NCBI GenBank assembly: GCA_947649355.1
Contig: CANSRG010000011.1
Location: 1-33,372, forward strand
Origin: an uncultured Mycoplasmatota bacterium
Lineage (GTDB): Bacteria > Bacillota_I > Bacilli_A > RF39 > UBA660
Reading direction: 5' to 3'
Length of the DNA stretch: 33,372 bases
Position 1 is the stretch's first letter, and each line of letters begins with the position of its first letter. Of the stretch, positions 15,742 to 23,613 are shown one piece after another. The notes beneath the pieces are model-generated. The model did not search any database, was not told the DNA's origin, and saw only the letters and a list, made by a program, of their open reading frames with translations. The translations under genes were made by a program, and so were the position numbers.

Positions 15742-17510
15742 TAATGAAAGGGCAAAAGATTAGTGATCGTTACCAAATCATCAAAGCCATTGGTGAAGGA
15801 GGAATGGCCAATGTTTATCTAGCATACGATACTATACTAGATAGAAATGTAGCAGTAAAAGTATTAAGAGGTGACTTAGCAGGAGATGAAAAATTTGTTA
15901 GAAGATTTCAAAGAGAAGCATTATCAGCAAGCAGTTTAACTCATCCAAACATTGTGGAAGTATATGATGTAGGAGAAGATAATGGTCAATATTACATAGT
16001 TATGGAATATGTAGAAGGAAGACACTTAAAAAATTTAATCAAAAAACGGGGAAAACTAACAACTAGTGAAGTCATTGATATCATGTTACAAATAGCAGAT
16101 GGAATGAGTGTTGCTCATGATTCTTATATCATTCACCGTGATATTAAACCTCAAAATATTATGATTTTAGAAAACGGATTAGTAAAAATCATGGATTTTG
16201 GCATCGCGATGGCCATGAACTCTACTCAACTTACCCAAACAAATTCCGTAATGGGAAGTGTGCATTATCTACCTCCAGAACAAGCAAACGGAAAAGGTTC
16301 TACACTACAAAGTGACATTTATTCTATGGGAATTGTCATGTATGAATTATTAACAGGTTCCTTACCTTACAAAGGGGATAATGCGGTAGAGATTGCTTTA
16401 AAACATTTAAAAGAACCACTACCAAGCATAAGGGAGAAACTGCCAAATATTCCTCAAAGTATCGAAAACATAATTATAAAATCTACAGCTAAAAATCCAA
16501 AAAATAGATACATTGATGCAAGAGAGATGCATAGTGATTTAGAAACCTGTCTTTTAGAGTCAAGAGCAAATGAAGAAATCATAAAACTGCCTTATCCAGA
16601 AAATGAAGAAACAAAATTAAAACAGCCAAAAAAAGTTGTTACAGAAGAAAAGAAAGAGAAAAAAGAACCAACAAAGAAAAAAAAGGAAATAGAAGAGGAA
16701 GGAATGGAAGTTTTGGCAAAGCAAATAACAAAAAATGATTTGAAAAAACAAAATAAATTGCTAATCGTACTTGCCTCTATCTTAACCATTTTAGTAGTAG
16801 CAATTACAACAGTAGTCGTGTTAATTCCTAAATTAACAATCAATAAAGAACTAAATGTTCCAGATGTAACAGGTTATACGATAGATGATGCAATTAAAAC
16901 ATTACAAGATGCTGGATTTACCGTTGCAAGTGATCAGCAAAGAATTGCCTCAGAAGAAATAGAACTTGGGAAAATTGTAAAAACATCTCCTCTTGCAAAC
17001 ACAAAAAGAACAAAAGGTACTGAAGTAACATTATGGATTAGTGAAGGAGATACAAAAATAACCTTAGAAGATTACAAAGGATTAAACTATTTAGAGATTA
17101 AAGGAAAATTAGAAGCTCTAGGAATCCAAGTTTTAGTAGAGAAAAAAGATAGCAATGATAAAAACATTGAAGAAAATATGATACTAGAGCAAAAACCTGC
17201 TGCAAATGAAAAAGTGGCTAAAGGAGATTATGTAACACTATACATTCCAAATGTCGATAAATATCCAGATTTTACAAATGGTTCTTATACATACAATGAT
17301 GTCGTAGATTACTTAAAAAAATATGAAGTTACAGTAAATAAAGTAGAACAAGAATCAAAGAAAACACCTGGAATTGTAATAGGACAAAGTAGAGAAAAAG
17401 GAAGTAGAATTGTAAAAGGAACTTCAATTACTATCACAGTAGCTAAAAAAGCTTTAGAAGAAGATGATAAAGAACCAAATGATGATATTTGTACAGGAGA
17501 TTTATGTTAA
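15738..17510 (+). CDS. prkC: Ser/Thr protein kinase with PASTA domains (PrkC/StkP)
   Basis: A 590-aa membrane kinase that senses peptidoglycan fragments or lipid II. The cytoplasmic kinase domain (about residues 12-275) has the loop GEGGMANVY, Lys41 in VAVKVL, Glu60, catalytic Asp135 in IHRDIKPQN, Asp153 in MDFG and GSVHYLPPEQA. A charged Lys/Glu-rich juxtamembrane stretch (about 292-330) leads to one transmembrane helix (about 336-362). Three PASTA repeats follow outside (about 365-433, 434-500, 505-573); each ends in a glycine/basic turn such as KRTKGTEVTLWIS. The tail DDICTGDLC has two Cys. The start is either 15738 (overlapping the prpC stop) or the ATG at 15744, two codons later. The third PASTA is the most divergent. 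Confidence 0.95.
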   Translation: MIMKGQKISDRYQIIKAIGEGGMANVYLAYDTILDRNVAVKVLRGDLAGDEKFVRRFQREALSASSLTHPNIVEVYDVGEDNGQYYIVMEYVEGRHLKNLIKKRGKLTTSEVIDIMLQIADGMSVAHDSYIIHRDIKPQNIMILENGLVKIMDFGIAMAMNSTQLTQTNSVMGSVHYLPPEQANGKGSTLQSDIYSMGIVMYELLTGSLPYKGDNAVEIALKHLKEPLPSIREKLPNIPQSIENIIIKSTAKNPKNRYIDAREMHSDLETCLLESRANEEIIKLPYPENEETKLKQPKKVVTEEKKEKKEPTKKKKEIEEEGMEVLAKQITKNDLKKQNKLLIVLASILTILVVAITTVVVLIPKLTINKELNVPDVTGYTIDDAIKTLQDAGFTVASDQQRIASEEIELGKIVKTSPLANTKRTKGTEVTLWISEGDTKITLEDYKGLNYLEIKGKLEALGIQVLVEKKDSNDKNIEENMILEQKPAANEKVAKGDYVTLYIPNVDKYPDFTNGSYTYNDVVDYLKKYEVTVNKVEQESKKTPGIVIGQSREKGSRIVKGTSITITVAKKALEEDDKEPNDDICTGDLC

Positions 17511-18334
17511 AGGGAACAATAGTAAAAAATATTAGTAATTCTTATACCATTTCTTCTAACGAGAATTTGTATGTATGCACACCAAGAGGAAAATTTAGAA
17601 AAGAAAATAAAACTCCTTTAGTAGGAGATGAATGTATCATAGATGAACAAAATAACTATATTTTAGAATTACTTCCGCGAAAAAATGAATTAAAAAGGCC
17701 AAATGTATGTAATGTAGATTTGGCTCTTATTGTAACTTCACTAAAACATCCAGATTTAAGTACAATCTTACTTGATAAAGAAATAAGTACTATTTTACTT
17801 TCTAAAATTAAACCAATAATATGTTTTACAAAAATAGATTTGTTAACAAAAGAAGAAAAAAAAGAATTTGAAGAACTAAAAAAATACTATGAAGAAATAG
17901 GTATTACTTGTTTTAAAAATGAGGAACAAGAAAAATTAGAAAAATATTTACAAGGAAATACAGTTGTTTTAACAGGCCAAAGTGGAGCAGGAAAAAGTAC
18001 CCTAATAAATAAACTAGCCCCTAACTTAAATTTAAAAACAGATGAAATATCTAGTGCACTAAATCGCGGAAAACATACGACTAGGCATACAGAAATATTT
18101 GTAGTGAATAAAATTTCTTTTGTAGATACTCCAGGTTTTTCAAGCCTAAATTTAGAAGAGTATCCAAAAGAAAAGATAAAAGAGTCCATGTTAGAATTTC
18201 AAAACTATCCTTGTAAATACAAAGATTGCATGCATCAAAAAGAACCTAATTGTGGAGTAAAAAAAGCGGTAGAAGAAAAAATGATTAGAGAGTCAAGATA
18301 TATTTCTTATCAAAAAATGTTAGAGAGGGAATAA
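17504..18334 (+). CDS. rsgA: Ribosome small-subunit-dependent GTPase RsgA (YloQ/CpgA)
   Basis: A 276-aa circularly permuted GTPase that helps late maturation of the 30S subunit. An OB-fold (about residues 1-65) precedes the GTPase motifs in permuted order: G4 TKID (109-112), G1 GQSGAGKST (158-166), G2 around GKHTTRHTE, G3 DTPG (208-211). The zinc-binding tail has Cys237, Cys242, His244 and Cys250. I chose the ATG at 17504 because AGGAGA (17495-17500) lies three bases before it. It overlaps the prkC stop by seven bases; an in-frame TTG at 17489 lies before the ribosome-binding site. RsgA is a known PrkC substrate in Bacillus, which fits the operon. Confidence 0.94.
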   Translation: MLKGTIVKNISNSYTISSNENLYVCTPRGKFRKENKTPLVGDECIIDEQNNYILELLPRKNELKRPNVCNVDLALIVTSLKHPDLSTILLDKEISTILLSKIKPIICFTKIDLLTKEEKKEFEELKKYYEEIGITCFKNEEQEKLEKYLQGNTVVLTGQSGAGKSTLINKLAPNLNLKTDEISSALNRGKHTTRHTEIFVVNKISFVDTPGFSSLNLEEYPKEKIKESMLEFQNYPCKYKDCMHQKEPNCGVKKAVEEKMIRESRYISYQKMLERE

Positions 18335-18976
18335 ATGAAAATAGCGGTATCTTATTTAAAAAATAAAAATGGAAATGAAAAAACAATTGAAAAATTAGGT
18401 CATACATCATGTGACTATATTCACATAGATTTAACAGATGGATTGTTTGCAGGAGAAAAAAATTATCAAATTGATACAATATTACAATTATTTAAAAACG
18501 TCCAAAAACCATTAGATATTCATTTAATGGTCAAAAATCCTAAAAAAGAAATTGAAGCTTTTGCAATATTAAATCCAGCATTTATAACCGTTCACTTAGA
18601 AATAGAAGATTTAGAAAACAATATTAAAAAGATAAAAGGCTTAGGAATTTCATGTGGAATCGCAGTAGATAAAGATACTTCGATAGAAAAGATTTATCCA
18701 TATCTAAAAGAAATTGATTTAGTTTTAATAATGAGTGTAAAAGCTGGATTTGGAGGTCAATCGTTTCAACCCAAGTCATTAGAAAAAGTAAAAGCATTGA
18801 TGAAAGAAAGAAAAGAAAAAAATTTATCTTTTAAAATCGCGATGGATGGTGGAATAAACGATAAAACAATAAAAGATATTCCCAAAGACATAGATTTAGT
18901 AGTATCAGGATCATTTGTATGTCTAGAAGAAGATTATGAACAACAAATAGAAAAATTAAAAAAAGCAGGAAACTAG
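18335..18976 (+). CDS. rpe: Ribulose-phosphate 3-epimerase family protein
   Basis: A 213-aa TIM-barrel protein; the family converts ribulose-5-phosphate to xylulose-5-phosphate in the pentose phosphate pathway. The metal ligands are present: His30 and Asp32 (YIHIDLTDG), His63 (DIHLMVKNP) and Asp171 (MDGGIND). The phosphate-binding GFGGQSF is present too, but the usual VNPGFGGQ reads VKAGFGGQ and the N-terminal SILSADF motif is replaced by VSYLKNK. It is therefore a divergent member, perhaps with altered specificity. The ATG follows the rsgA stop without a gap (TAAATG), with GAGAGGG as ribosome-binding site. Bacillus has rpe at the same place. Confidence 0.85.
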   Translation: MKIAVSYLKNKNGNEKTIEKLGHTSCDYIHIDLTDGLFAGEKNYQIDTILQLFKNVQKPLDIHLMVKNPKKEIEAFAILNPAFITVHLEIEDLENNIKKIKGLGISCGIAVDKDTSIEKIYPYLKEIDLVLIMSVKAGFGGQSFQPKSLEKVKALMKERKEKNLSFKIAMDGGINDKTIKDIPKDIDLVVSGSFVCLEEDYEQQIEKLKKAGN

Positions 18977-18990
18977 TTCCTGGCTTTTTT
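18964..18990. terminator. Bidirectional terminator between rpe and rpmB
   Basis: The stem AGCAGGAA / TTCCTGGCT (one bulged G), with loop ACTAG, is flanked by A-runs on the left and six T on the right. It can stop transcription from both sides. It contains the rpe stop codon and reaches the rpmB stop. Confidence 0.75.
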
Positions 18991-19147
18991 ATGCAACTTT
19001 TTTAGCTTCACGAGCACTGATAATCACTTTTTCACCATTGATGGTTTTCTTTTGTAAATTTGGTTTTTGACGTCTTTTAGTAGCATTTAAAGCATGACTT
19101 CTTGCATTTACAGTTAAAGGTTTTTTTGTTGATACTTTTTTAGCCAT
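18989..19147 (-). CDS. rpmB: Ribosomal protein L28 (bL28), short form
   Basis: A 52-aa basic protein on the minus strand, starting MAKKVSTKKPLT. The core RSHALNATKRRQKPNLQKK and the C-terminal VIISAREAKKV are clear bL28 signatures of the large ribosomal subunit. The usual N-terminal segment with CxxxGKK is replaced by KKVSTKK, and the protein is about ten residues shorter than the 62-aa Bacillus form. It has no zinc-type Cys pair. A strong ribosome-binding site GGAGGTGA lies six bases before the ATG (19154-19161 on the plus strand). It is convergent to rpe, as in Bacillus. Confidence 0.93.
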   Translation of the reverse strand: MAKKVSTKKPLTVNARSHALNATKRRQKPNLQKKTINGEKVIISAREAKKVA

Positions 19148-19181
19148 TTTGTTTCACCTCCACGTTTTTCTTTCTTTAAAG

Positions 19182-19210
19182 ATTTTAACAAAATAAGAAG
19201 CAGAAGTCAA
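19182..19210 (-). promoter_or_regulatory. rpmB promoter
   Basis: On the minus strand TTGACT (19205-19210), exactly 17 bp, TAAAAT (19182-19187). A clean sigma-A promoter for the L28 gene. The rest of the 242-bp gap to yneF shows only AT-rich sequence, with a short direct repeat AATGTCAAA near 19279-19300. Confidence 0.8.
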
Positions 19211-19336
19211 TTAGATAAAAGAAAAACTACTTTTATTCTTAAAATTTTTAATAAGAAAAAATGAGAATAAAAGAGAAAAATGTCAAAAAATGTCAAATTG
19301 TTAGGAAAAGTAGGAAATAAAACAAATGAATTCTTC

Positions 19337-19365
19337 TTGAAAGAAGGCGTATATTTTAGTAAAAT
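19337..19365 (+). promoter_or_regulatory. yneF promoter
   Basis: TTGAAA (19337-19342), 17 bp, TAAAAT (19360-19365). Ribosome-binding site AGGAGG (19375-19380) lies nine bases before the ATG. Confidence 0.75.
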
Positions 19366-19389
19366 AGAATTGTTAGGAGGTCATAGATT

Positions 19390-19599
19390 ATGTGGCAAGA
19401 TATTTTATTGATAGTAATAGGTTTAATAGTTGGTTTAATAATAGGTTTTTTCGTAGCAAGACATTTAATGAAAAAGTATATGTTACAAAATCCACCAATC
19501 AATGAAAAAATGATTGAAGTGATGATGAGTAGTATGGGAAGAAAGCCAAGTCAAAAGCAGATTAAACAAGTAATGAATCAAATGAATCGTTATATGTAG
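19390..19599 (+). CDS. yneF: YneF family (UPF0154) small membrane protein
   Basis: A 69-aa protein with one N-terminal transmembrane helix (about residues 4-24, ILLIVIGLIVGLIIGFFVAR) and a cytoplasmic tail, NPPINEKMIEVMMSSMGRKP, then KQIKQVMNQM. This tail pattern defines UPF0154, found throughout Bacilli and Mollicutes. The molecular function is not established; a link to cell envelope or division has been suggested for some relatives. It is a monocistronic gene with its own promoter and terminator. Confidence 0.92.
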   Translation: MWQDILLIVIGLIVGLIIGFFVARHLMKKYMLQNPPINEKMIEVMMSSMGRKPSQKQIKQVMNQMNRYM

Positions 19600-19630
19600 A
19601 GAAATAAGCAAAAAACTTATTTCTTTTTTT
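19600..19630 (+). terminator. yneF terminator
   Basis: A 9-bp stem (AGAAATAAG, 19600-19608, against 19616-19624), loop CAAAAAA, then seven T. Confidence 0.8.
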
Positions 19631-19639
19631 GAAAAAAAT

Positions 19640-19648
19640 TGTTATAAT
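19640..19648 (+). promoter_or_regulatory. Extended -10 promoter of the 1222-aa surface protein
   Basis: TGT-TATAAT 25 bases before the ATG at 19674. No good -35 and no G-run here, unlike the two paralogues downstream. AGGGTGG (19662-19668) is the ribosome-binding site. Confidence 0.55.
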
Positions 19649-19673
19649 AAAAGATATAAAATAGGGTGGTAAA

Positions 19674-22600
19674 ATGAACAAGAAGATAAAAGCAATGTTA
19701 CTAATAATTTTATTGTCTATCATCTTTCTTATAGGTACTAGCTTTGCCTATTGGCAATTTAGTGAAACTCAAAAAGAAATAAGTGTAGTTGGAACAAAAT
19801 GTTTTAAATTGACAATGTTAAATGAATCAGCTGGTATCCAAATAGATAAAGCCATCCCTTCAAGTGATGAAGAAGGAATGGAATCAGATGGATATACATT
19901 TACAATAAAAAATGTTTGTAATACAAATGCTGCGTATCAAATAAATTTAGAAGAATTAGAACTAGAAGAAAAAAGATTACCAAATGATTATATTCGTGTC
20001 TCTTTAAATGAATCAAAAGGAAAAAATTTAAATACTTATGAGAAAGTAAAAGAAACAATAGAAGGTGCAGATACTTCCCATAAACTAACAAGTGGGTCCC
20101 TAAAACCAGATGAAGAAGTAACATATAACTTAAAGTTATGGTTAGATGAAAATACTCCTGCAAGTGAAGAAGTAATAAGTTCAACGTTTAAATCGAAAGT
20201 AAGTATAATAGCAACATATAAAGAAGATTTAACAAATGAAATAGAGATAATAGTAGAAAGTGAAACGAAAGAATATAGTAAAGAAGAAGAGAAAATTTTA
20301 ATAAAAGCAACAAGTAGTAACTATAACTTTATAGAAGTAAGTGAAGATGGAGTCATATTTAATCCAATAGAAAAAACAAAAGAATATCAAACAACAAAGA
20401 CTTATCAAAAAGAAGGAATATATAAAATCTATTTAAAAGATGAAATGGGAAATATAAAAGAACAAGAAATAGAAACCACAAAACTAGACCAAACACCACC
20501 AGAGATTACAGTAAAAGAAGAAACTCCAAATGAAAATGGTGTTCAATTAAAAATAAATATCAAAGATATAAAATCAGGATTACAAGAATACCAAATAACA
20601 GAAACAAGAGAAACTCCAACAATATGGGAAGAAATAACAGGACATGAAGAAGAAATAGAAAAAGAAGTAACAGAAAATAAAATGTATTACATTTGGGGAA
20701 AAGATAAAGTAGGAAATATAAAAACATTAGCCTATAATGTAACCAAAGTAGATAAAAATCCACCAACCCTAGAAGTAACAAACAGCTTAACAAACTGGGG
20801 ACTAAAAGATAAAATTATAATAAAAGCAAACGATGATTATGCAGGAATATCAGGATATAATATTTCAAAAATAGAAACAGAATATAGTTGGACACCAGTA
20901 GAAAATAATCCATTAGAATATCAAACAGAAATAGAAGTAGAAGAAAATGGAGTATATTATGTATCGGTAAAAGATGCATATGATCACATAACAACCAAAC
21001 CAATCACGATAGAATGGATAGACAAAGAAGGACCAAATATAAAAAGTATCAATCCATCCACAAATTATAATGCTACCAATGAAATTACAATAGAAGCAGA
21101 AGACAAAGCCAAAATAGAAGGATATAACATAACAAAAGAAGATAATCCACCAAATGAATGGATACCAGTAACAAAAACAGAAGAAGAAAACATGGCAACG
21201 AAATATGAATATGGAACAAGTTGGGGAAGAGTCTTCTATCATAATAGTAAAGGAGCAACAAATCTTTTTCAAAATGAAGAAGAAGTATTAACTAGCAACA
21301 ATGAAAATAAATATAGTGTATTAAAGAAAATAGAGAATTATCAAACAAAAGAGAAAAAATATGAATTTTTACTAGAATACCCAACCTTATCAAAAACAAA
21401 ATATAATAGATGGATACAAAGTGCAAATCCAACAACGACAACAATAGCAAATGGAACAGGGAGTGAAACAGCCCCAGGATATGAAGAAGTTCATATTGAT
21501 TGGTCAGGAAATTATTGGGGAGGATTAACAAAATCAACGAACCAATCCACCTTTATAAATGGTTCAGTAGGACATGGAAATTGGTTTTATGCAATAGGTT
21601 CTTATAGTAAATATAATGGAGGAATACCAGGGCCAGTTAGTAGTGCTGTGACAAGTGTGGAGTTATGGGCAAAAATAGAAGATATAGAAAGAGAAAGAAA
21701 AGAACAAATCAAAGTAAAAATAGGTGGAATAAAAGAAAATGGAACCTATTATGTATGGGTAAAAGACACATTAGGAAATCAAAGTAAAAGAACAGTAATA
21801 GTAAATAAAAAAGATGAAACAGGCCCAAATATAAAAAGTCTAACTACTGATACAGCATGGAAAACATCAAATACGATTACAGCAAAAGTAGAAGATAAAG
21901 AAAGTGGTTTAGTAGGAATATCTTGGAGTACTACAAGTACCCCACCAGAAAACTTCACAGAAGTAGGAATAACAAATGCTGAGCAAACATTTACAAATGT
22001 TGTAACAGAAAATAAAACCTATTATTTCCACGCAAAAGACAATGCTGGAAATATAACAACCAAAAGTGTAGTAGTAAATAGAGTAGATAAAACCCCACCA
22101 ACTATCACAAACGTAACAGGAAATCCAACTGCATGGACAAAAAATAATGTAACCCTAACAATAAATGGAGCAACAGATGATGGAATAGGATTACATGAAC
22201 AAAGTTATAGTTTTGATAATGGAATAAGTTGGCAAACAGAAAATACCAAAACATATACAATGAATACAAATAACATTATCATAAAAGTAAGAGATGCATT
22301 AGGAAATACTTATACAAATCCTGCAATAAGCATTACTAAAATAGATAAAACAAATCCAACTCAAAGTTTTGGAATAGCAAGTCAAACAGGAGGAAGTAAT
22401 GGCTGGTATAAAGCCCTAGCTATCAAAGTAACAGGAAGTGATGGACAATCGGGAATAGCAAGTGCCAAATATTGTACAACAACCTCTAGTACATGTACCC
22501 CAGGAACTAATGGAACATTAAGTAACAATGCATTTAATGTAACCCTAGGAAACAATGCCTCAGCCCAAAAAGTCTGTGCAAACTTCACAGATAAAGTAGG

Positions 22601-23342
22601 AAATACAAGTGCGACAACTTGTTCAGGAACATTTAAAGTAGATACAACAGACCCAACCGCCAAAATTACAGCTACAGCAAAACAAAATAATATTACAATA
22701 AGTGCGAATGGTTCAAGTGACAATGGAAGTGGAATAGCAACTTATTATTATAGTAAAGATGATGGAGCAACATGGCAAAGTAGTACCTCAAATTCTTATA
22801 CCTATACAAATTTAAGTGTAACAACATATAAACTAGCAGTAAAAGTAACAGATAAATCAGGACGAACAAGTGCAGTAGTAAAAGCCTCTGCTACCATTGC
22901 TTCTGATGTTACAATATTTGATTCGGGTTCAGCAAAATACACATATCAATTATCATATTCGGGTGGACAAGCTCCAAGAATATCAGGAACTTATTTCTAT
23001 TTTGATGATGGATATAATAAAACAGTAATGTTTAAAACCGCATTCAATAACAATTATAAATATTTAAAAGTATCAGCAAAGGCCACAAAATCATCAGTTC
23101 ATGGATCATATCATGTAGCAAGATTTGGAATAAAAACTGATTTGAATGCCCCAGAAGGAATTCCTTCTAATTGTATAAAAAATAATTATATAATCGGTTC
23201 TGCAAGTTCAAGTAATGTAACTACTTATAAAACCTTCTCCTTAGATTTAGGAGCTGTAACTCAAAATAGTTATTATGTTTACTTACATAATTGTGATACA
23301 TTCTATTATGTGAAAAAAGTTTGGCTTTCTAATACCGCTTAG
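19674..23342 (+). CDS. SipW-type Ig-repeat surface protein with inserted globular domain
   Basis: A 1222-aa secreted protein. The N-terminal helix (about residues 6-25) ends GTSFAYWQ, as in SipW-processed TasA/CalY-like precursors. The first domain (about 40-182) has Cys43 and Cys82 and is shared with the paralogues starting at 23614 and 33002. About seven Ig-like repeats follow (roughly 200-1075), each with a D.TPP/P-I start and a GxYYVxVKDxxGN-like end. In the repeat starting near 451 a separate domain of about 165 residues (505-670; WGRVFYHNS, RWIQSANP, WGGLTKS, NWFYAIGSYS, IPGP, VELWAKI) is inserted between its strands. A C-terminal domain (1078-1222) has no sorting signal or membrane helix. 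It is therefore probably released or held non-covalently; adhesin or matrix role is inference. Confidence 0.75.
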   Translation: MNKKIKAMLLIILLSIIFLIGTSFAYWQFSETQKEISVVGTKCFKLTMLNESAGIQIDKAIPSSDEEGMESDGYTFTIKNVCNTNAAYQINLEELELEEKRLPNDYIRVSLNESKGKNLNTYEKVKETIEGADTSHKLTSGSLKPDEEVTYNLKLWLDENTPASEEVISSTFKSKVSIIATYKEDLTNEIEIIVESETKEYSKEEEKILIKATSSNYNFIEVSEDGVIFNPIEKTKEYQTTKTYQKEGIYKIYLKDEMGNIKEQEIETTKLDQTPPEITVKEETPNENGVQLKINIKDIKSGLQEYQITETRETPTIWEEITGHEEEIEKEVTENKMYYIWGKDKVGNIKTLAYNVTKVDKNPPTLEVTNSLTNWGLKDKIIIKANDDYAGISGYNISKIETEYSWTPVENNPLEYQTEIEVEENGVYYVSVKDAYDHITTKPITIEWIDKEGPNIKSINPSTNYNATNEITIEAEDKAKIEGYNITKEDNPPNEWIPVTKTEEENMATKYEYGTSWGRVFYHNSKGATNLFQNEEEVLTSNNENKYSVLKKIENYQTKEKKYEFLLEYPTLSKTKYNRWIQSANPTTTTIANGTGSETAPGYEEVHIDWSGNYWGGLTKSTNQSTFINGSVGHGNWFYAIGSYSKYNGGIPGPVSSAVTSVELWAKIEDIERERKEQIKVKIGGIKENGTYYVWVKDTLGNQSKRTVIVNKKDETGPNIKSLTTDTAWKTSNTITAKVEDKESGLVGISWSTTSTPPENFTEVGITNAEQTFTNVVTENKTYYFHAKDNAGNITTKSVVVNRVDKTPPTITNVTGNPTAWTKNNVTLTINGATDDGIGLHEQSYSFDNGISWQTENTKTYTMNTNNIIIKVRDALGNTYTNPAISITKIDKTNPTQSFGIASQTGGSNGWYKALAIKVTGSDGQSGIASAKYCTTTSSTCTPGTNGTLSNNAFNVTLGNNASAQKVCANFTDKVGNTSATTCSGTFKVDTTDPTAKITATAKQNNITISANGSSDNGSGIATYYYSKDDGATWQSSTSNSYTYTNLSVTTYKLAVKVTDKSGRTSAVVKASATIASDVTIFDSGSAKYTYQLSYSGGQAPRISGTYFYFDDGYNKTVMFKTAFNNNYKYLKVSAKATKSSVHGSYHVARFGIKTDLNAPEGIPSNCIKNNYIIGSASSSNVTTYKTFSLDLGAVTQNSYYVYLHNCDTFYYVKKVWLSNTA

Positions 23343-23372
23343 TAAAATTATTCTATACTTTTAAAACGATTC

Positions 23373-23407
23373 AAGTTGTTGACAAATAGAAGTCAATGAC
23401 TTTTTTT
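23373..23407 (+). terminator. Terminator after the 1222-aa surface protein
   Basis: An 11-bp stem including two G-T pairs (AAGTTGTTGAC, 23373-23383, against 23392-23402), an 8-nt loop and seven T. From here to the next promoter (23408-23463) I see nothing else. Confidence 0.7.
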
Positions 23408-23463
23408 ATGTCTAAAAAATTAACGGCTATAAAGACAAAAAGCAAACGTCAAGGAAATGTAAA

Positions 23464-23494
23464 TTGACTTAGGGGGGGGGGATGATGGTACAAT
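23464..23494 (+). promoter_or_regulatory. Promoter with G10 tract in spacer, probable phase-variable switch
   Basis: TTGACT (23464-23469) and TACAAT (23489-23494) are separated by 19 bp that contain ten G in a row (23472-23481). A spacer of 17 bp would need eight G. A ten-G run in DNA this AT-rich is very unlikely by chance and is a classic slippage substrate. A leader of about 119 nt follows before the ATG at 23614. Confidence 0.7.
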
Positions 23495-23613
23495 AATTAA
23501 GAGAATAAAACAAGAAATAATACAACAAAAAGATAGTAAATGGTATATTCTTGTGTTACACTAGTATCATAGAAAAAATAGGAACATACTAGGAGAAGGA
23601 AGTTGGTTTATAT

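Noticed and set aside
19900-21540. Several minus-strand ORFs of 60-120 codons rich in Leu, Phe and Tyr
   Set aside because: They are antisense to Glu/Lys/Asn-rich coding sequence, which produces open Leu/Phe-rich frames; none has a ribosome-binding site or family motif.
23472-23481. G-quadruplex
   Set aside because: A single G10 run cannot form a normal four-tract intramolecular quadruplex; the promoter-spacer position explains it better.
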